A stretch of 64,000 nucleotides of DNA from Membranipora membranacea. Its lineage: Eukaryota > Bryozoa > Gymnolaemata > Cheilostomatida > Membraniporidae. The stretch lies in NCBI GenBank assembly GCA_914767715.1, contig OU612066.1, positions 24,216,283 to 24,280,282 of the forward strand, written 5' to 3'. This document shows, one piece after another, positions 1 through 10,610 of the stretch (its first letter is position 1; every line of letters begins with the position of its first letter). The translations under genes were made by a program, and so were the position numbers. The notes under the pieces were generated by a model. That model saw only the letters and a list, made by a program, of their open reading frames with translations, was not told where the DNA came from and did not search any database.

Positions 1-153
1 TAACTCATTCATTCATTCATATACTTACTTTATTAAGTCTATGATATCACCATACAGAAAGCGGATAATGCATAGTGCATGACTCTACGTCTACACCACA
101 CCAAGCAAGTAATCTAATCTATCTTCTGGCAGAGATATTTATAAGGGGACTTA

Positions 154-541
154 AGCTGCGTTTACATTAGGCCGTCTTTTGGCCCAGTTTTGAGTCTGAC
201 CGACAAATTACTAAGACAGAGGCTGAGACTGTGTCGTGTGAATAACAAAAACGGTTGACTGACCTTGTCTGACCGGCTTTTAAGACGGTGTCAGGCAATT
301 CGAGCAGTGCTCGTTTTGCCGTCTCAAGACTGCCCGTCTTAACACATATTCCTAATTTGGCGATCACAATACTGCCCTTTGTTCTATCACTCACATTTAT
401 TTTCTCTGAGACTGACATTGGCTAAGCTGGTGCTATGTAAATACATGCCAGTCTCAGACTCTGGCTCAGACTTGGGGTCAAAGACTGCTCAGTCTTGAGT
501 TGGTGGCCAGCTGACGGAGACGGCCTTATGTAAACGCAGCT
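154..541. mobile_element. Nested 388-bp MITE with TTA duplication, copy A
   Basis: Terminal inverted repeats start AGCTGCGTTTACAT and end in the complementary ATGTAAACGCAGCT. TTA flanks both sides (151-153 and 542-544). The right end of the host element reads straight through CGATACTAAGTCCCC, so the uninterrupted left arm would be GGGGACTTAGTATCG. This proves insertion into one arm only. A 3-bp TTA duplication fits the PIF/Harbinger superfamily. The interior is rich in GTCTGAC/GACTGAC-type words and has no convincing coding potential. Confidence 0.8.
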
Positions 542-1590
542 TTAGTATCGTTTGTTTTTCATTATAGCTCACTGATGATAAAATATAAAAAACAATTTGT
601 TTTTCGTTTATTGTTCCAAAACAACAAATCAAAATATGAAAATCGAGTCAATTTTTGTTTTTTGATTTTCTTATTGATGAAAACCGAAATATTGTTTTTT
701 GATTTTCTTATTGATGAAAACCGAAATATTGATATGAATCCTAATTTCACATTTCAACTTTGAATCACAGTAACAAAAATCAAACATTGCAAAAATAGCC
801 TTCGTTGTTATCTTTCTCATGGGGATTTACTGGGGTTTGCATTTCTTGCCGCTACCGGATGCTGCCGCCAAAAACGGGATGTCTGCCTGAGGTTGGCACG
901 CTGAGATAATTTGTCAAGTCAAGTCAGCTGCTATGAGGGGCTACTGTGTGGCTTGTCTGCATTGAGGGCCACACAATGTATGTTACAGTGCTTGGGATTA
1001 AAGGTATTCGGTGCAGGTGCTTTGTAGTGAATTTTGCTGATGCTGTTGGGCTGCCGCCTGGTGGCTGCCGCTTGTTTGATGTCGATTGTACGTCAAGCTT
1101 GCTACCTCTGGTGGGTGTGCTGCCACTGATGTGTTACAGATGGTGTGCTCAGTGTGCTGCGGCACACCAATGAGCGGCAGCACACCCAACAGAAGATATA
1201 TGCTTAACTCACAATCGACAGCACATCAGCGGAAGCACATCACCATTTTACCAAACCTATGTTATGAAGAAAGGGTGGAGTTTTTGAATTTATCCTAATT
1301 ATGATTTTTTTTTAACAGATTAAGAGGCATTTTGTAGAAATAGCTGCTGATCAAAAACACCCTTTTTTCAATTGGTTTGGTGGCAGCCTCCTAACTTATC
1401 ACTTCCATTTGTGATTTTGGATGGATAAGTTGCACAATAAGCCGCTAATTGCCAAAAACACTGCCGTTAAAAGGGAAGGTGATCAAAAAATGATGATATG
1501 GTTTCAAACTATCCAAAATCTGAAAGAGCTGGTCACAATTAGTGGATCTACAACTTTACATGGGTCTGCTATCTTAACTAGTCGAGCTAT

Positions 1591-1655
1591 AGTTAAAGAG
1601 CTCCAACTCCGGTGGTTCAGTGCCACTGAACCACCGGAGTTAGAGCTCTTTAACT
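1591..1655. mobile_element. 65-bp palindromic mini-insertion, unit A only
   Basis: A near-perfect palindrome with a CAGTGCCACTG centre. It is flanked by an 11-bp direct duplication AGTCGAGCTAT (1580-1590 and 1656-1666). Units C and D have the uninterrupted site with one copy of the duplicated word, so the insertion came after the unit duplications. It has no coding capacity. Confidence 0.75.
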
Positions 1656-3449
1656 AGTCGAGCTATGGCCAACAACGGTTGCAATACCCCTTATATCACT
1701 TGTGTATAACTATCATTGAAACGAAACCACTTTTTCAATTTTGCTGCTGCCTAAAAAGCAGGTTTCGAATGTTAGTACTGATCTGCTTTTCTTATGGTGA
1801 TTTTGTATTGACCCTCCCCTCGCATATCACCAGTGTTTAATACTCTGAGTGTGTCGTTTTTAAAATAGTGCGTATTTTTAGGTTTCCTTTATAGTATCAT
1901 AAAAATTGTCTTTCTAAGTGTATATAGCATGCAAAGCAAAATTGAACTCCTTCAAGTATCATCAAAAAGGTATGTAATGCGGAAAAATACAAAACCACCA
2001 TAAAATAATCAGATCGATAAGAACATTCGAAGTCAGTTTTCGAGGCGACTGCAAAATAAAAAATATAGGGTCCTTTCAATGATAGTTATATACAGGTGAA
2101 ATAAGGGGTATTGCAACCGTTGTTGGCCATATCTCGGCTACTTATGATAGCAGACCCATGTAAACTTGTAGATCCACTAATGATGACATGCTCTTTCAGA
2201 TTTTGGATGTTTTGAACCAATGCATCATTATTTGTATCACTTTCCCTTTTTGCGGTGTTATCACTTTTTATAAGGTTTGTCATTCACTTAATATTTGATA
2301 TCACAATGAAATAATACAAAAAACTGACCGAGGTGTGTATAAATCTGATTGCAGAGTTTGAGTAGCCCAACTCATAAGGTGAGCACAGGACAGACCTTTG
2401 AAATATTCAAAGAACAGTGATTTTGGCCATTTTTGGCAGCATTTTTGGCAATTAGCTGCCTATTGTGCAACTTTGTGTAATTAACATCATCACCATTGCT
2501 ACCGCCTCAAAAAACTACCATAGAATCCACTCGTAGAATTTATCCATCCAATATTGTAACTGAAATTGCGTATCTAGCCACATTTTTGGTAGGCTGCCAC
2601 TGGAGACAAAGGTGTATTATCAGAAATGAATGTAGAACGTCATCTCGCTGCAAAACTATTTTTAGACCTAAACTATGTAGGTCCCAAAAACGTGCAAAAT
2701 CCTTTTTTCCTTTTTTTATGACTCATTTTAATAATCTCCGCTCTCAGTCATTTTTGACCCAACATTGTAAGCATTAAGTTTTATCAATACCATGATATCA
2801 GTTGAAAAAATAAACTAAAATAAACGCACTGCACACTATCGGCAGCACACTGAGCACACCATCTGTAACACACCAGTGGCAGCACAACCACCAGAGGTAG
2901 CAAGCGGCGGCCACCAGGCGGCAGCCCAACAGCATCAGCAAAATTCACTACAAAGCACCTGCCCAAATACCTCACATCTTCACCCCTGCATTGTGTGGCA
3001 CTCAATGCAGACAAGCCACACAGTAGCCCCTCATAGCAGCTGACTTGACTTGACAAATTATCTCAGCGTGCCAACCTCAGGCAGACATCCCATTTTTGGC
3101 GGCAGCATCCGGTAGCGGCAAGAAATGCAAACCCCAGTAAATCCCCATGAGAAAGATAACAACTAAGGCTACTTTTGCGATGTTTGATTTTTATAACTGT
3201 GATTCAAAGTTGAAATATGAAAATAGGATTCATATCAATATTTCGGTTTTCATCAATAAGAATATCAAAAATCAAAAACTGACTCGATTTTCGTATTTTG
3301 ATTTGTTGTTTTGGAACAATAAACGAAAAACAAGTTGTTTTTTATATTTTAGCATCAGTGCGCTAAAATGAAAAACAAACGATACTAAGTCCCCTTATAA
3401 TATATACTCGGACTGTGACTGTGATTCGCTGTTTATTTGATATTATTAT

Positions 3450-3512
3450 GTTATTTTGGCTTTACTTTGGTTGCCTTCATATATTTGGCAACCAAAGTAA
3501 ACCTAAAATAAC
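3450..3512. repeat. 63-bp hairpin, unit A
   Basis: Two arms of about 25 bp (GTTATTTTGGCTTTACTTTG and its near complement) around a loop of about 12 nt. The right arm has drifted here (AAACCTAA instead of AAAGCCAA). Copies are at 14387-14449 (B), 24658-24720 (C), 33107-33169 (D) and 61858-61920 (F). A small foldback insertion or a hairpin RNA are both possible; nothing decides between them. Confidence 0.5.
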
Positions 3513-3804
3513 ATATTTGGCATTAGACCATAATATATAATATAATTTATTAGTGCATGAGTTGTACCAGTTGTTCAGATAGAGGCAAGTCAGGGCATTG
3601 CAATTAGACACTGGTAGTATCTGTGAGTCGTTATTTATTTGATATTCCCACGTTTTGGACATTTGTTGTTTTGGCTTTACTTTGTCTGACTTCATCATAG
3701 GACACTTTTTCTTTGCACTAGTACAAAATAAATGGGGAGAGGGGGTGTTCAATAGTAGGTGTGCGGCAAAACCATACCAAAGGTAACACTCCTCTCTGCT
3801 ATAG

Positions 3805-4085
3805 ATCACTACATTTCATCAAACTTTGATGCAAGAACTCCTAGGAACTGTGATGAGGCGTGTGAGAGGATGGGACCTGTCGGATCCTGCTTTGGCATTA
3901 CGGTCATTATTCGTGGAGTAGGTCACTGCAACTTCTGCCAAAATGATTTTCTAAAGATCATCTCAGACAAGAAGAAAGTGTCTTATTTGCTAGAGTACAC
4001 TGGCTGTAAAAATATACAACAACTGTTAAATTCTCCGGATGGACAGAAAGGCTTATACTACTGTTATGACTTGCTGATGATCTAA
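3805..4085 (+). CDS. Candidate terminal exon of an unrecognised Cys-containing protein, unit A
   Basis: An open frame follows a good acceptor (CTCCTCTCTGCTATAG). It reads DHYISSNFDARTPRNC and then has Cys residues in the pattern of CDEAC, GSC, HCNFC, GC and YYC before a stop at 4083. An AATAAA lies about 30 nt downstream. The same frame occurs in units B, C, D and F. Against B most differences are synonymous, while D and F carry several replacements and C is frameshifted. I do not recognise the family and found no convincing upstream exons, so it may be a relic exon carried along in the duplication. Confidence 0.35.
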
Positions 4086-4559
4086 ATCTTTACCCTGTTA
4101 AAATTTCCAATATTATCATCAATAAAACTCTTTGGTAGCCCCGAGTGAGATGGAAAGGTGTGGCTTATGTAGTAGGCCTATCTATATTGCATTATGGTAA
4201 AACCATAAACATTTAAATACTATAGTCTTTCATATGTTTATGGGTAAACCCCATTTCAATAAAAAAATAAAAGGTACGATGTACATATAATAATATGTAT
4301 GATCATGTAGAAACATAGATATAGTTTTGTGCTGCCATCACCAGGTGCTACTTATGCAATGAGCTTATGATTATTGTTTAGGATAATTTATAAGGGCGGG
4401 CGTAGTTGCTGAGGGTAGTTCTTTATCATCCACACTTGCCAGCGAGAACAAAGATGAATTAGCAAAGCAATGCATTGTGGGAATTATTGTAGCAGACAAG
4501 GGAACACAATTCTAAGTATTCAAAGATAAAAACTATTTTGTACAAAAATGATGATAACC

Positions 4560-5080
4560 AATGATTACACAGTCAGCATCTAATTCTCTGCTTATCATTT
4601 TTATATTCTGCCTTAATTTTTAAATTCTGCCTTAATTTTGACAGATCTATATCTTCGACTTATCGGCTTGTGTGGGTGTTCTTCATGAGTGACCATCGGG
4701 ACAGCTGTCACTCTAGTCTTCGGACTATCTGGCTGAGTCCTTGCTTTTCTTTTATCTGCATTATTTACTATAATGTCAAATTCTTTTACATTATTAAACC
4801 AATTTTATAGCATAAACAATAAAAAAAAATTGATGACCATATCAATGCATTGAATCAATTATGTATATTACAACTCTCTTTTTTATTTTCTCGATCGAAA
4901 ATAATTATAATGATGATAGCGTTGCCATATAAATTCAATTTCAGTTCATTCTAAGCAAGGTGTGCCATTTTTGTGATTTAATTATTGCATTACTTAAACA
5001 GTTATAATATCATGGAATAGTGACATAACAATTGGTAAGAATCAGTGGTCATGATTGTGCATTCTCTCAACTAGTAAATT
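4560..5080. other. AT-rich spacer downstream of C4-like gene copy A
   Basis: No gene supported. A short ORF in many units (+ strand in B, C, D, E and F; overlapping minus-strand frames) lies at 4560-4800. It has an acceptor-like TTTTTACAG in most units and AATAAA near its end, but no recognisable protein. The minus-strand C4-like transcript probably ends here: an ATTAAA polyadenylation-type hexamer lies on the minus strand at 4977-4982. Confidence 0.4.
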
Positions 5081-5121
5081 ACTAGGTTGTGCTTTTTCCG
5101 AACAAAAGTCTGATGATTCGT

Positions 5122-7579
5122 TTACGAGCAGACTACACACGTTAGCTGCCTGTCTGGTACATATGGAGGGCAATGGGCGATACGGCCATGACCAGAACAA
5201 TCGGGCTTGACGAAATAGAACAGAGCTCCATTAGAGTTGTCACTATTTCCAATGATGTACTCCGGTGAAGCATCCACACATTCATAAGTAGTAGGGGATC
5301 GGTCGCTCGCAGTACGGGCTGCCATCAGGTAACCTTCAAATAATAATAATCAACATACGAATAACTTAGCATTAGTGCATGGGAGAATCAGGCCAAAATT
5401 CCCCATTTTATAGATCTTCATTCATCTTTATATTTTTATGAATATATATATATATATATATCTTTATATGAATGAATCATTGTTAGCGCATCTCTCTAGC
5501 CTGGGCAGGTTGTCTGGGTGGGTGGGGGGACCCCTGCCCATCCAGACAGTCCTCTCAGGCTAACATTTCACACTTCGTAGGTATTTCTTTTTTCATCAAA
5601 GCTGCCATTGGAATCAGCAATTAAAATTGCTTTGGGATGTTGTCAGTCCAAATTAATATTTCGGTCAAATTAATCAATCCAAATTTTTGCAGTATGAGCT
5701 GGCTCTTGCTTGATAGCCAAGTTCCTCTAGCCTGTCTTGACAAGCTTTGTTGGTATGGGTAGGTTGCCCTCCTATACTAACAAAGCTCGTTATGACAGGC
5801 TAAGCTCCCCTTGACAAAGTATTGACTCACCCTCATACTCCTTGTTCCAGCCTCGAGGGCAGCTCCGTTTTGCGGGGATCATCAGAGCTGAGCCATAGGT
5901 GTGACATCTGGCGCAGGGTACATTTTTGTGCGCTGCAGAGTTTGGAAAAACGCCAAGACTGTAAGACTTGTATTCTGCACCAGAAATTGTCGAGTGATAT
6001 CCACCAGAAGCATATCTATTATACTCAGGGTCAAGCGGCATGCACTGATAGTTGCTTCCCCCTCCTCCGGTGTTATAGTTTGTACCAGCAGCAAACCCTG
6101 AAACAAATAAACAGCTCAAAATATTATACTCAGAAAAGTTGTGGATTTGATCGGCTGAATGTCCTTGAAAAAGCAAAGCAGGCACTATAGCTTGGCATAA
6201 ATAGCAGATTTTGGTTTTATTATTTCGATCTGAAATCTGAATCTAAAATAATTTTTGAGGCACATTGCATCAAGGAAGGAGCCTTTATATCATCCTGGTT
6301 GATGCCAATAATATTGTGAGTATCGCCTTATTTTATATAACTGTCCCTTTTGCACCAATTCAATTTGGATTTTTAGCTATTTTTGTATCAAGCCAATTGC
6401 CTGTATTTCACAGTTGTATATGTTATCATAGCAGTGTTACAACACCAAATATAGAGACTGTATAATGTACTTTTCATGCTGCTGCAGCTGCAGACTATTG
6501 ATTAGCTATAAGTCACTGTTATGATGACAGTATATTCAATGCCTTAAATTGTTGCCGTGCACTTTTTGTGTAAGGAGTTGTCTTAACAACATCAATGTGT
6601 ATACAACTCTCAATTACTTAGCACAGCCCTCACTCTGGTATACTAATTATTGCCTTACCTTCATAAATCAGTATAGATCTTGCGGGACATGAAGTACGTC
6701 CCCACCTTGTGTACACTGAGCCACTATTGTCACCTGAAGCTGCTGATCTCTTCTTTCTCTCAGACTTATCTTCCACCTGAAATAATCACATAAGGTTAAA
6801 CAATGTAAACCTCAGATTGCATCAACACTGCAGATTTTTTTGTTAAATTATTTGATCGGATTTTTGTCTTTATTATGAGCTATCATCCAAAACGCAGATT
6901 CTTTGTTGCTCCCAGTAGTAGCTTATATAATTTAATTAATGTCAAATCCAAACTTGGCGTAACCAAACGCTTTTATGAGATATTTTGTCTCTGAAATTTA
7001 AAATGGCCTATGGAAAATTAGTTTCCCCTCTCCCCTGCAACTCCCCCCGGCTTTATGGTTTCGCCAAGTGCAGGCTGTAAGAGAAGGGGAGGATAATACT
7101 CAGAATTATGTATGAGGGATATAACCAAACAAATGCTGCAAAGTGCATAGGCTAGGTGCAAATATGACTCACCAGATCGTTTATTGTCATCTCTAGGTCG
7201 CTTATCATCTCTCGTTGCTGACTTGTCACCTCTGTCAGATTGGAGATCTCATTCTTCAGGTCTTTCATTTCCATCTCCCGTGCAGATAAAGCCAAGCCAC
7301 GCCCACATACGGCAGCAGCAACAATGGCAAACATCAGTAATCTGTAAACAATTTATAAAAGCAGGATCAGTAAAGTTGTAAAAAATTGGAAAATACTGTG
7401 CCATTTATAAAGGCATGAAATTTTTGTATTGTTTATTACCATGAATGCATGGTAAATGTAACCAGAAACTCGGATGTAAAAAGCATAAGAACTTCCTTAG
7501 TTATTTTAGTTTTATTGACGCATTTTCTCATGAAATAAAGAATTTAAGAAAATATTCCAACAAACCTCAATTGCTCCAT
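5122..7579 (-). CDS. Secreted coiled-coil / short-chain collagen C4-like protein, copy A (259 aa)
   Basis: Five exons in transcription order: 7579-7566, 7341-7173, 6776-6659, 6097-5831 and 5333-5122. All introns are GT-AG and the phases are consistent (260 codons with stop). Residues 1-23 form a signal peptide starting MEQLRLLMFAIVAAAV. Residues 25-61 form a heptad-like coiled coil, and RKKR at 68-71 is a furin-type site. From about residue 82 the globular domain starts VYTRWGRTSCP and carries CxxC pairs (PCARC, TCVVC), LMIPAKRSCPRGW and YECVDASPE. I recognise this domain as spongin short-chain collagen / C4-like. No Gly-X-Y collagen tract is present. The role is probably extracellular matrix or secreted oligomer (inference). 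This copy alone has DLEMT in the coil and SDRSPTT in exon 5. Confidence 0.85.
5498..5562. repeat. Short TAGCCTG...CAGGCTA hairpin in intron 4, copy A
   Basis: The ends TAGCCTG and CAGGCTA are complementary, and the interior pairs through GTCTGG/CCAGAC and GGGCAG/CTGCCC. A second hairpin with the same ends but a different interior (AAGCTTTGTTGGTATGGG) lies at 5731-5803. Both recur in intron 4 of the other copies. They look like tiny palindromic insertion sequences; no clear target duplication was established. Confidence 0.5.
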
Positions 7580-7710
7580 ATCTAGCCTTGTCCTTTCGAT
7601 CTAGACTTGAACTGCTTTGTGAAAGCTCTCTCATCAATCTACCTTTAAATATGAAAAGCACTTCCTATTGAGTCGATATCCAAAGTGAATTGGGCAATTT
7701 GATTGGTTGA
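7566..7710 (-). promoter_or_regulatory. Core promoter of C4-like gene copy A
   Basis: On the minus strand a CCAAT box (7706-7702) lies about 55 nt upstream of a TATA-like TATTTAAA (7651-7644). The initiation codon is at 7579. The same pair is kept in copies B (20410-20406; 20355-20348), C (28838-28834; 28783-28776) and E (60677-60673; 60622-60615). An out-of-frame ATG at 7634 is so close to the TATA element that it probably lies upstream of the transcription start. Confidence 0.5.
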
Positions 7711-7719
7711 CTGGGAGTG

Positions 7720-8573
7720 ACCTCAGACACTATCAAAATATTATTAAGGATTCTTGAGATGAATAGACCCTTGATGACTTCATATTTTTTTGTTATTGTT
7801 TGTACACCTCAATGATCTCATGTTAGCCTTATCCCAAGGCCACTGTTATTGTTATTGTTTGTGCAAAAACAAAAATTCTGCTACTGCAGATCCTAATGAT
7901 AACAAACAAATTAAGACAAGCATTGCGATTCATCGCTGTTACTTCAGAGACTGCGGTGGTTTCGTCAGACTTGTTGTGCTGCTGTTCTTGACAGATTGTT
8001 TATTTTTGCATGTATAAGGATTATTTGACTAAGTAAACATTGGAATATCAGGGACGATTTGCTTTGCGGATATGTGGGTGACTATGAATAGACTGGCAGC
8101 AAAAAAAATCTTTTTCGAAATATAATAAAGAAACGCAGAAAACAGTTTTCGAGGTGTTTAGTTATAACATTTTCCATCTGGTCTTATCTGACCTTAAAAT
8201 AATGGTTCATAGCCTACTGTAAATAGGGGCACTCTATCTAATGCTGAATTATCAGACTTTGTCTGATTCTGAAAATAGTGAGATGAGCAGATAGTAGTGT
8301 CATGACACAAATGTAAATGTAATAATCCCCAAGGATAAACAAAAGTTCAGTTCCTATACATCATATGAGTCCCAGCAAGTGTTAAACAATGAGCCGTGAG
8401 TTTATACAAGTATACCAAGTAGTGTGCTAAGTGTACTCCATGTTAAATTATAGCCTATACCTAGAAGTAATAGTCCGGCATCCCTGGGCAGATGACTTCG
8501 AAGAGTTTTGAATTACCGTTATCTTATTCTCATATTATTATTCATCCTAGAAAATTCGATCAGATTGTTGATG
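7720..8573. other. Upstream flank of copy A
   Basis: Conserved between units. A short ORF (7790-8017) recurs in all copies but shows no recognisable protein and is rich in TGTTATTG repeats, so I do not call it. The flank ends at the boundary motif of unit B. Confidence 0.4.
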
Positions 8574-8861
8574 TAATTCATTCATTCATATACTTACTTT
8601 ATTAGGTCTATGATATCACCAAACAGAAAGCGGATAATGCATAGTGCATGACTCTACGGCTACAATGGCTACACCACACCAAGCAAGTAATCTAATCTAT
8701 CTTCTGGCAGAGATATTGGGGGTCTATTTTTAATCAACACAACAAATTTTAGCTACAGTCTCATAGAAATTAAATCATTATGCTGGGGTTTCTGTGCTCG
8801 CCGAGCATTTCCTCGTGTGAATTCTGGTGACTTATTTTTCTGTTAATAGATCAAAGCTGGT

Positions 8862-9110
8862 TCAAGGCAGGCAGGATGGCGTAGTGGTTGGGATTCAAGC
8901 TAGGCAATCTTTGAGTTGCTGGTTCGTATCCCAGTCACTACCTATGCTGCTTATAGAGGTGAGCTCTCCATACATTAGCCTAGCTTGTCCACTCCTATCT
9001 AGTACAGGAATGCGCTAAGTTGAATATCTCATGTATTTGTTTTATGTAATATGTTTCATGTACTGTAAAGACAGTTTGCGAGCTGCTAATAAAAAGTGGT
9101 TTACATTTCC
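8862..9110 (+). mobile_element. tRNA-derived SINE-like segment
   Basis: A pol III A-box-like TGGCGTAGTGG (8877-8887) and B-box-like GGTTCGTATCC (8931-8941) are spaced about as in a tRNA. The sequence cannot fold into a full cloverleaf acceptor stem and continues into non-tRNA sequence. This suggests a SINE head. The 3' limit is a guess. Confidence 0.45.
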
Positions 9111-10606
9111 ACTTTAAATTTATAGCTGACCTCTCCCTGTCAGGTAATATATCTCCTCGGCTCACAAGCGAAAATGTGGTGTCTATTTACTTGCCTTCCC
9201 ACTAAGAATGTGTGCACATTTGGAGAACTAGCTGCCAGACAAAATGGTTTTTTCTCTGGTCTTTCTGTAGACTTTAAAGAGAAAGTTCATAAATTTTCAA
9301 CTTACAGCATTGAAATGAATATTAGTATTCAGGTCTGTATACAATATAAGAGGTGAAAGGAAAAGCTTCATGCTCAGCATTTAGCAAGTCCATAATTGGC
9401 TTGGTTTGAGTGAATTTTTTTTCCTAATATTCTATGGGCATTTATTTACTGTGGGTACAGATATATTCTAAAAATGATTCGCTGATATTACAAAACAAAA
9501 GACTCAGGTGATCACAAGTCTATACAGCCGCATATTTTAATCAACATCTAGTAATACTTGTAGTCAAAGAGTTGGTTATATAAAGCTAAAAAATAAAGTT
9601 ATGGAGCCTGTTGAACCTACTTTCTCTGGCTTCAGCGTTTTCTGAATGTGGCGTGTAAAATTTGAGATGCATATGATAAAATCAATCATTTGTTAATGCA
9701 CTTGAGGTAGATGTACGTATACAGAGTGATTTGGCTTTCTAATTCATCTGGCGGCATATGTCCCTCATATATCGCCCCTTCTATCATCTCTAGGAGGATT
9801 CGTCGTGGAAGAAGATGTCATTTCTGGGGAATCTAGTCACAGAGGCCAAAAAGAAACTCAAAAAAACCTTGATACTACAACAATTTTTGCATGTGTATGT
9901 TTGTACGTGTACGTAAGTAAGTATAAAACGATCTGTAAGTGTAATACAATATAATATGTTTATATATAATATGTAGAGATTGCTGTTCGTATGTAATTCA
10001 TTTTTCTAGAAACTATCAATGAGCATTAAAAGGGGTTCACAAACTAATCCAAAGTTTTTATTTCCAATCATTGATTGATTCTTTTGACATAAAGGATTCA
10101 ATTAAAACTGTATGGAATATATAAATATCTTACAATCACCTTTGATTAGTATAACATCTTAGATTTGTTCATAAATAACAACACTAAATGAGGACCAAAC
10201 TGATTTCACTCATAATCCTATTTTGCACAGATTGACTGCAAAAAAATGTAACTCTTAACCATTAACCATTGAGATTACATATGTCTATGGATTGCACCAT
10301 TCCTTTGTTTATACTAATAACTAATATACAACCGGTTCATCCTGAATAACATCCTCAGATGTTGCCTGTGTTTTTCTTCTCTCGATTATTCTTCTCACAT
10401 TATCCATCAAAGGCTTTTATTAAAGCTATAGTAGCGATTTGGGATCACGTGCCAATTATCATATCTTTAAAAGATTATTTACAACTTCAGTGGACAATGA
10501 CCACGCTATAGGATGATAAAGAGGGGACAACCTTTGTGATGGAGAAAAGTTGAGAACAATTTTCATTTTAGTAAAGCTTATAGTTTCAACTGTGTCCAGA
10601 GGCTAT
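9111..10606. other. Unit B-specific insert, no gene seen
   Basis: AT-rich sequence with only short ORFs and no recognisable protein or RNA. It ends at the TTAA target of the Kolobok element. Confidence 0.4.
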
Positions 10607-10610
10607 TTAA

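Larger units (their letters stand above)
139..3400. mobile_element. Large inverted-repeat (foldback) element, copy A
   Basis: The element is bounded by TTATAAGGGGACTTA and its reverse complement. Its arms mirror each other over about 1 kb: 545-1700 on the left against 2050-3390 on the right. For example, the segment with CTACCGGATGCTGCCGCC near 853 reappears in reverse near 3110. The core of about 350 bp between the arms is not mirrored. No transposase ORF is visible; short ORFs in the arms are mirror images of each other. Copies sit at the same place in units C and D, while units B and F have about 120 bp of other sequence there. It is probably a non-autonomous foldback DNA transposon. The superfamily is not determined. 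Confidence 0.75.
1..8573. repeat. Tandem unit A of the C4-like gene array
   Basis: First of six related units. It opens with a TCAT-rich boundary motif that recurs at 8574, 21285, 29708 and 61553. In order it holds the inverted-repeat element (139-3400), a 63-bp hairpin, a Cys-containing ORF, an AT-rich spacer and the minus-strand C4-like gene with its upstream flank. Unit-specific changes are a 65-bp palindromic insertion at 1591, a tandem duplication of about 40 bp near 649-731, and loss of a short stretch near 2900 that C and D keep. Identity to the other units is high by eye, but I did not compute it. Confidence 0.85.

Noticed and set aside
946-1298. Overlapping ORFs on both strands in the left arm of the foldback element
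   Set aside because: They are mirrored in the right arm, lack splice context and known domains, and vary between copies; treated as chance frames in a transposon arm.
4560-4800. ORF repeated in many units (MITQSASSSLVII...)
   Set aside because: Hydrophobic AT-rich tail, open in overlapping frames on both strands, no family recognised; conservation is explained by the unit duplication.
5122-5333. CRISPR-like or satellite array because similar blocks recur along the window
   Set aside because: The repeats are kilobase-scale gene-containing units in animal DNA, not short direct repeats with spacers.
5790-6190. Long overlapping + strand ORFs across exon 4 of the C4-like gene
   Set aside because: Antisense shadows of the true minus-strand exon, which has splice sites and recognisable motifs.
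7790-8017. ORF upstream of the C4-like gene in each unit
   Set aside because: Rich in simple TGTTATTG repeats and without a known domain; lies in the promoter flank.
8862-8945. Functional tRNA gene
   Set aside because: Promoter boxes only; no cloverleaf, so called SINE-like.
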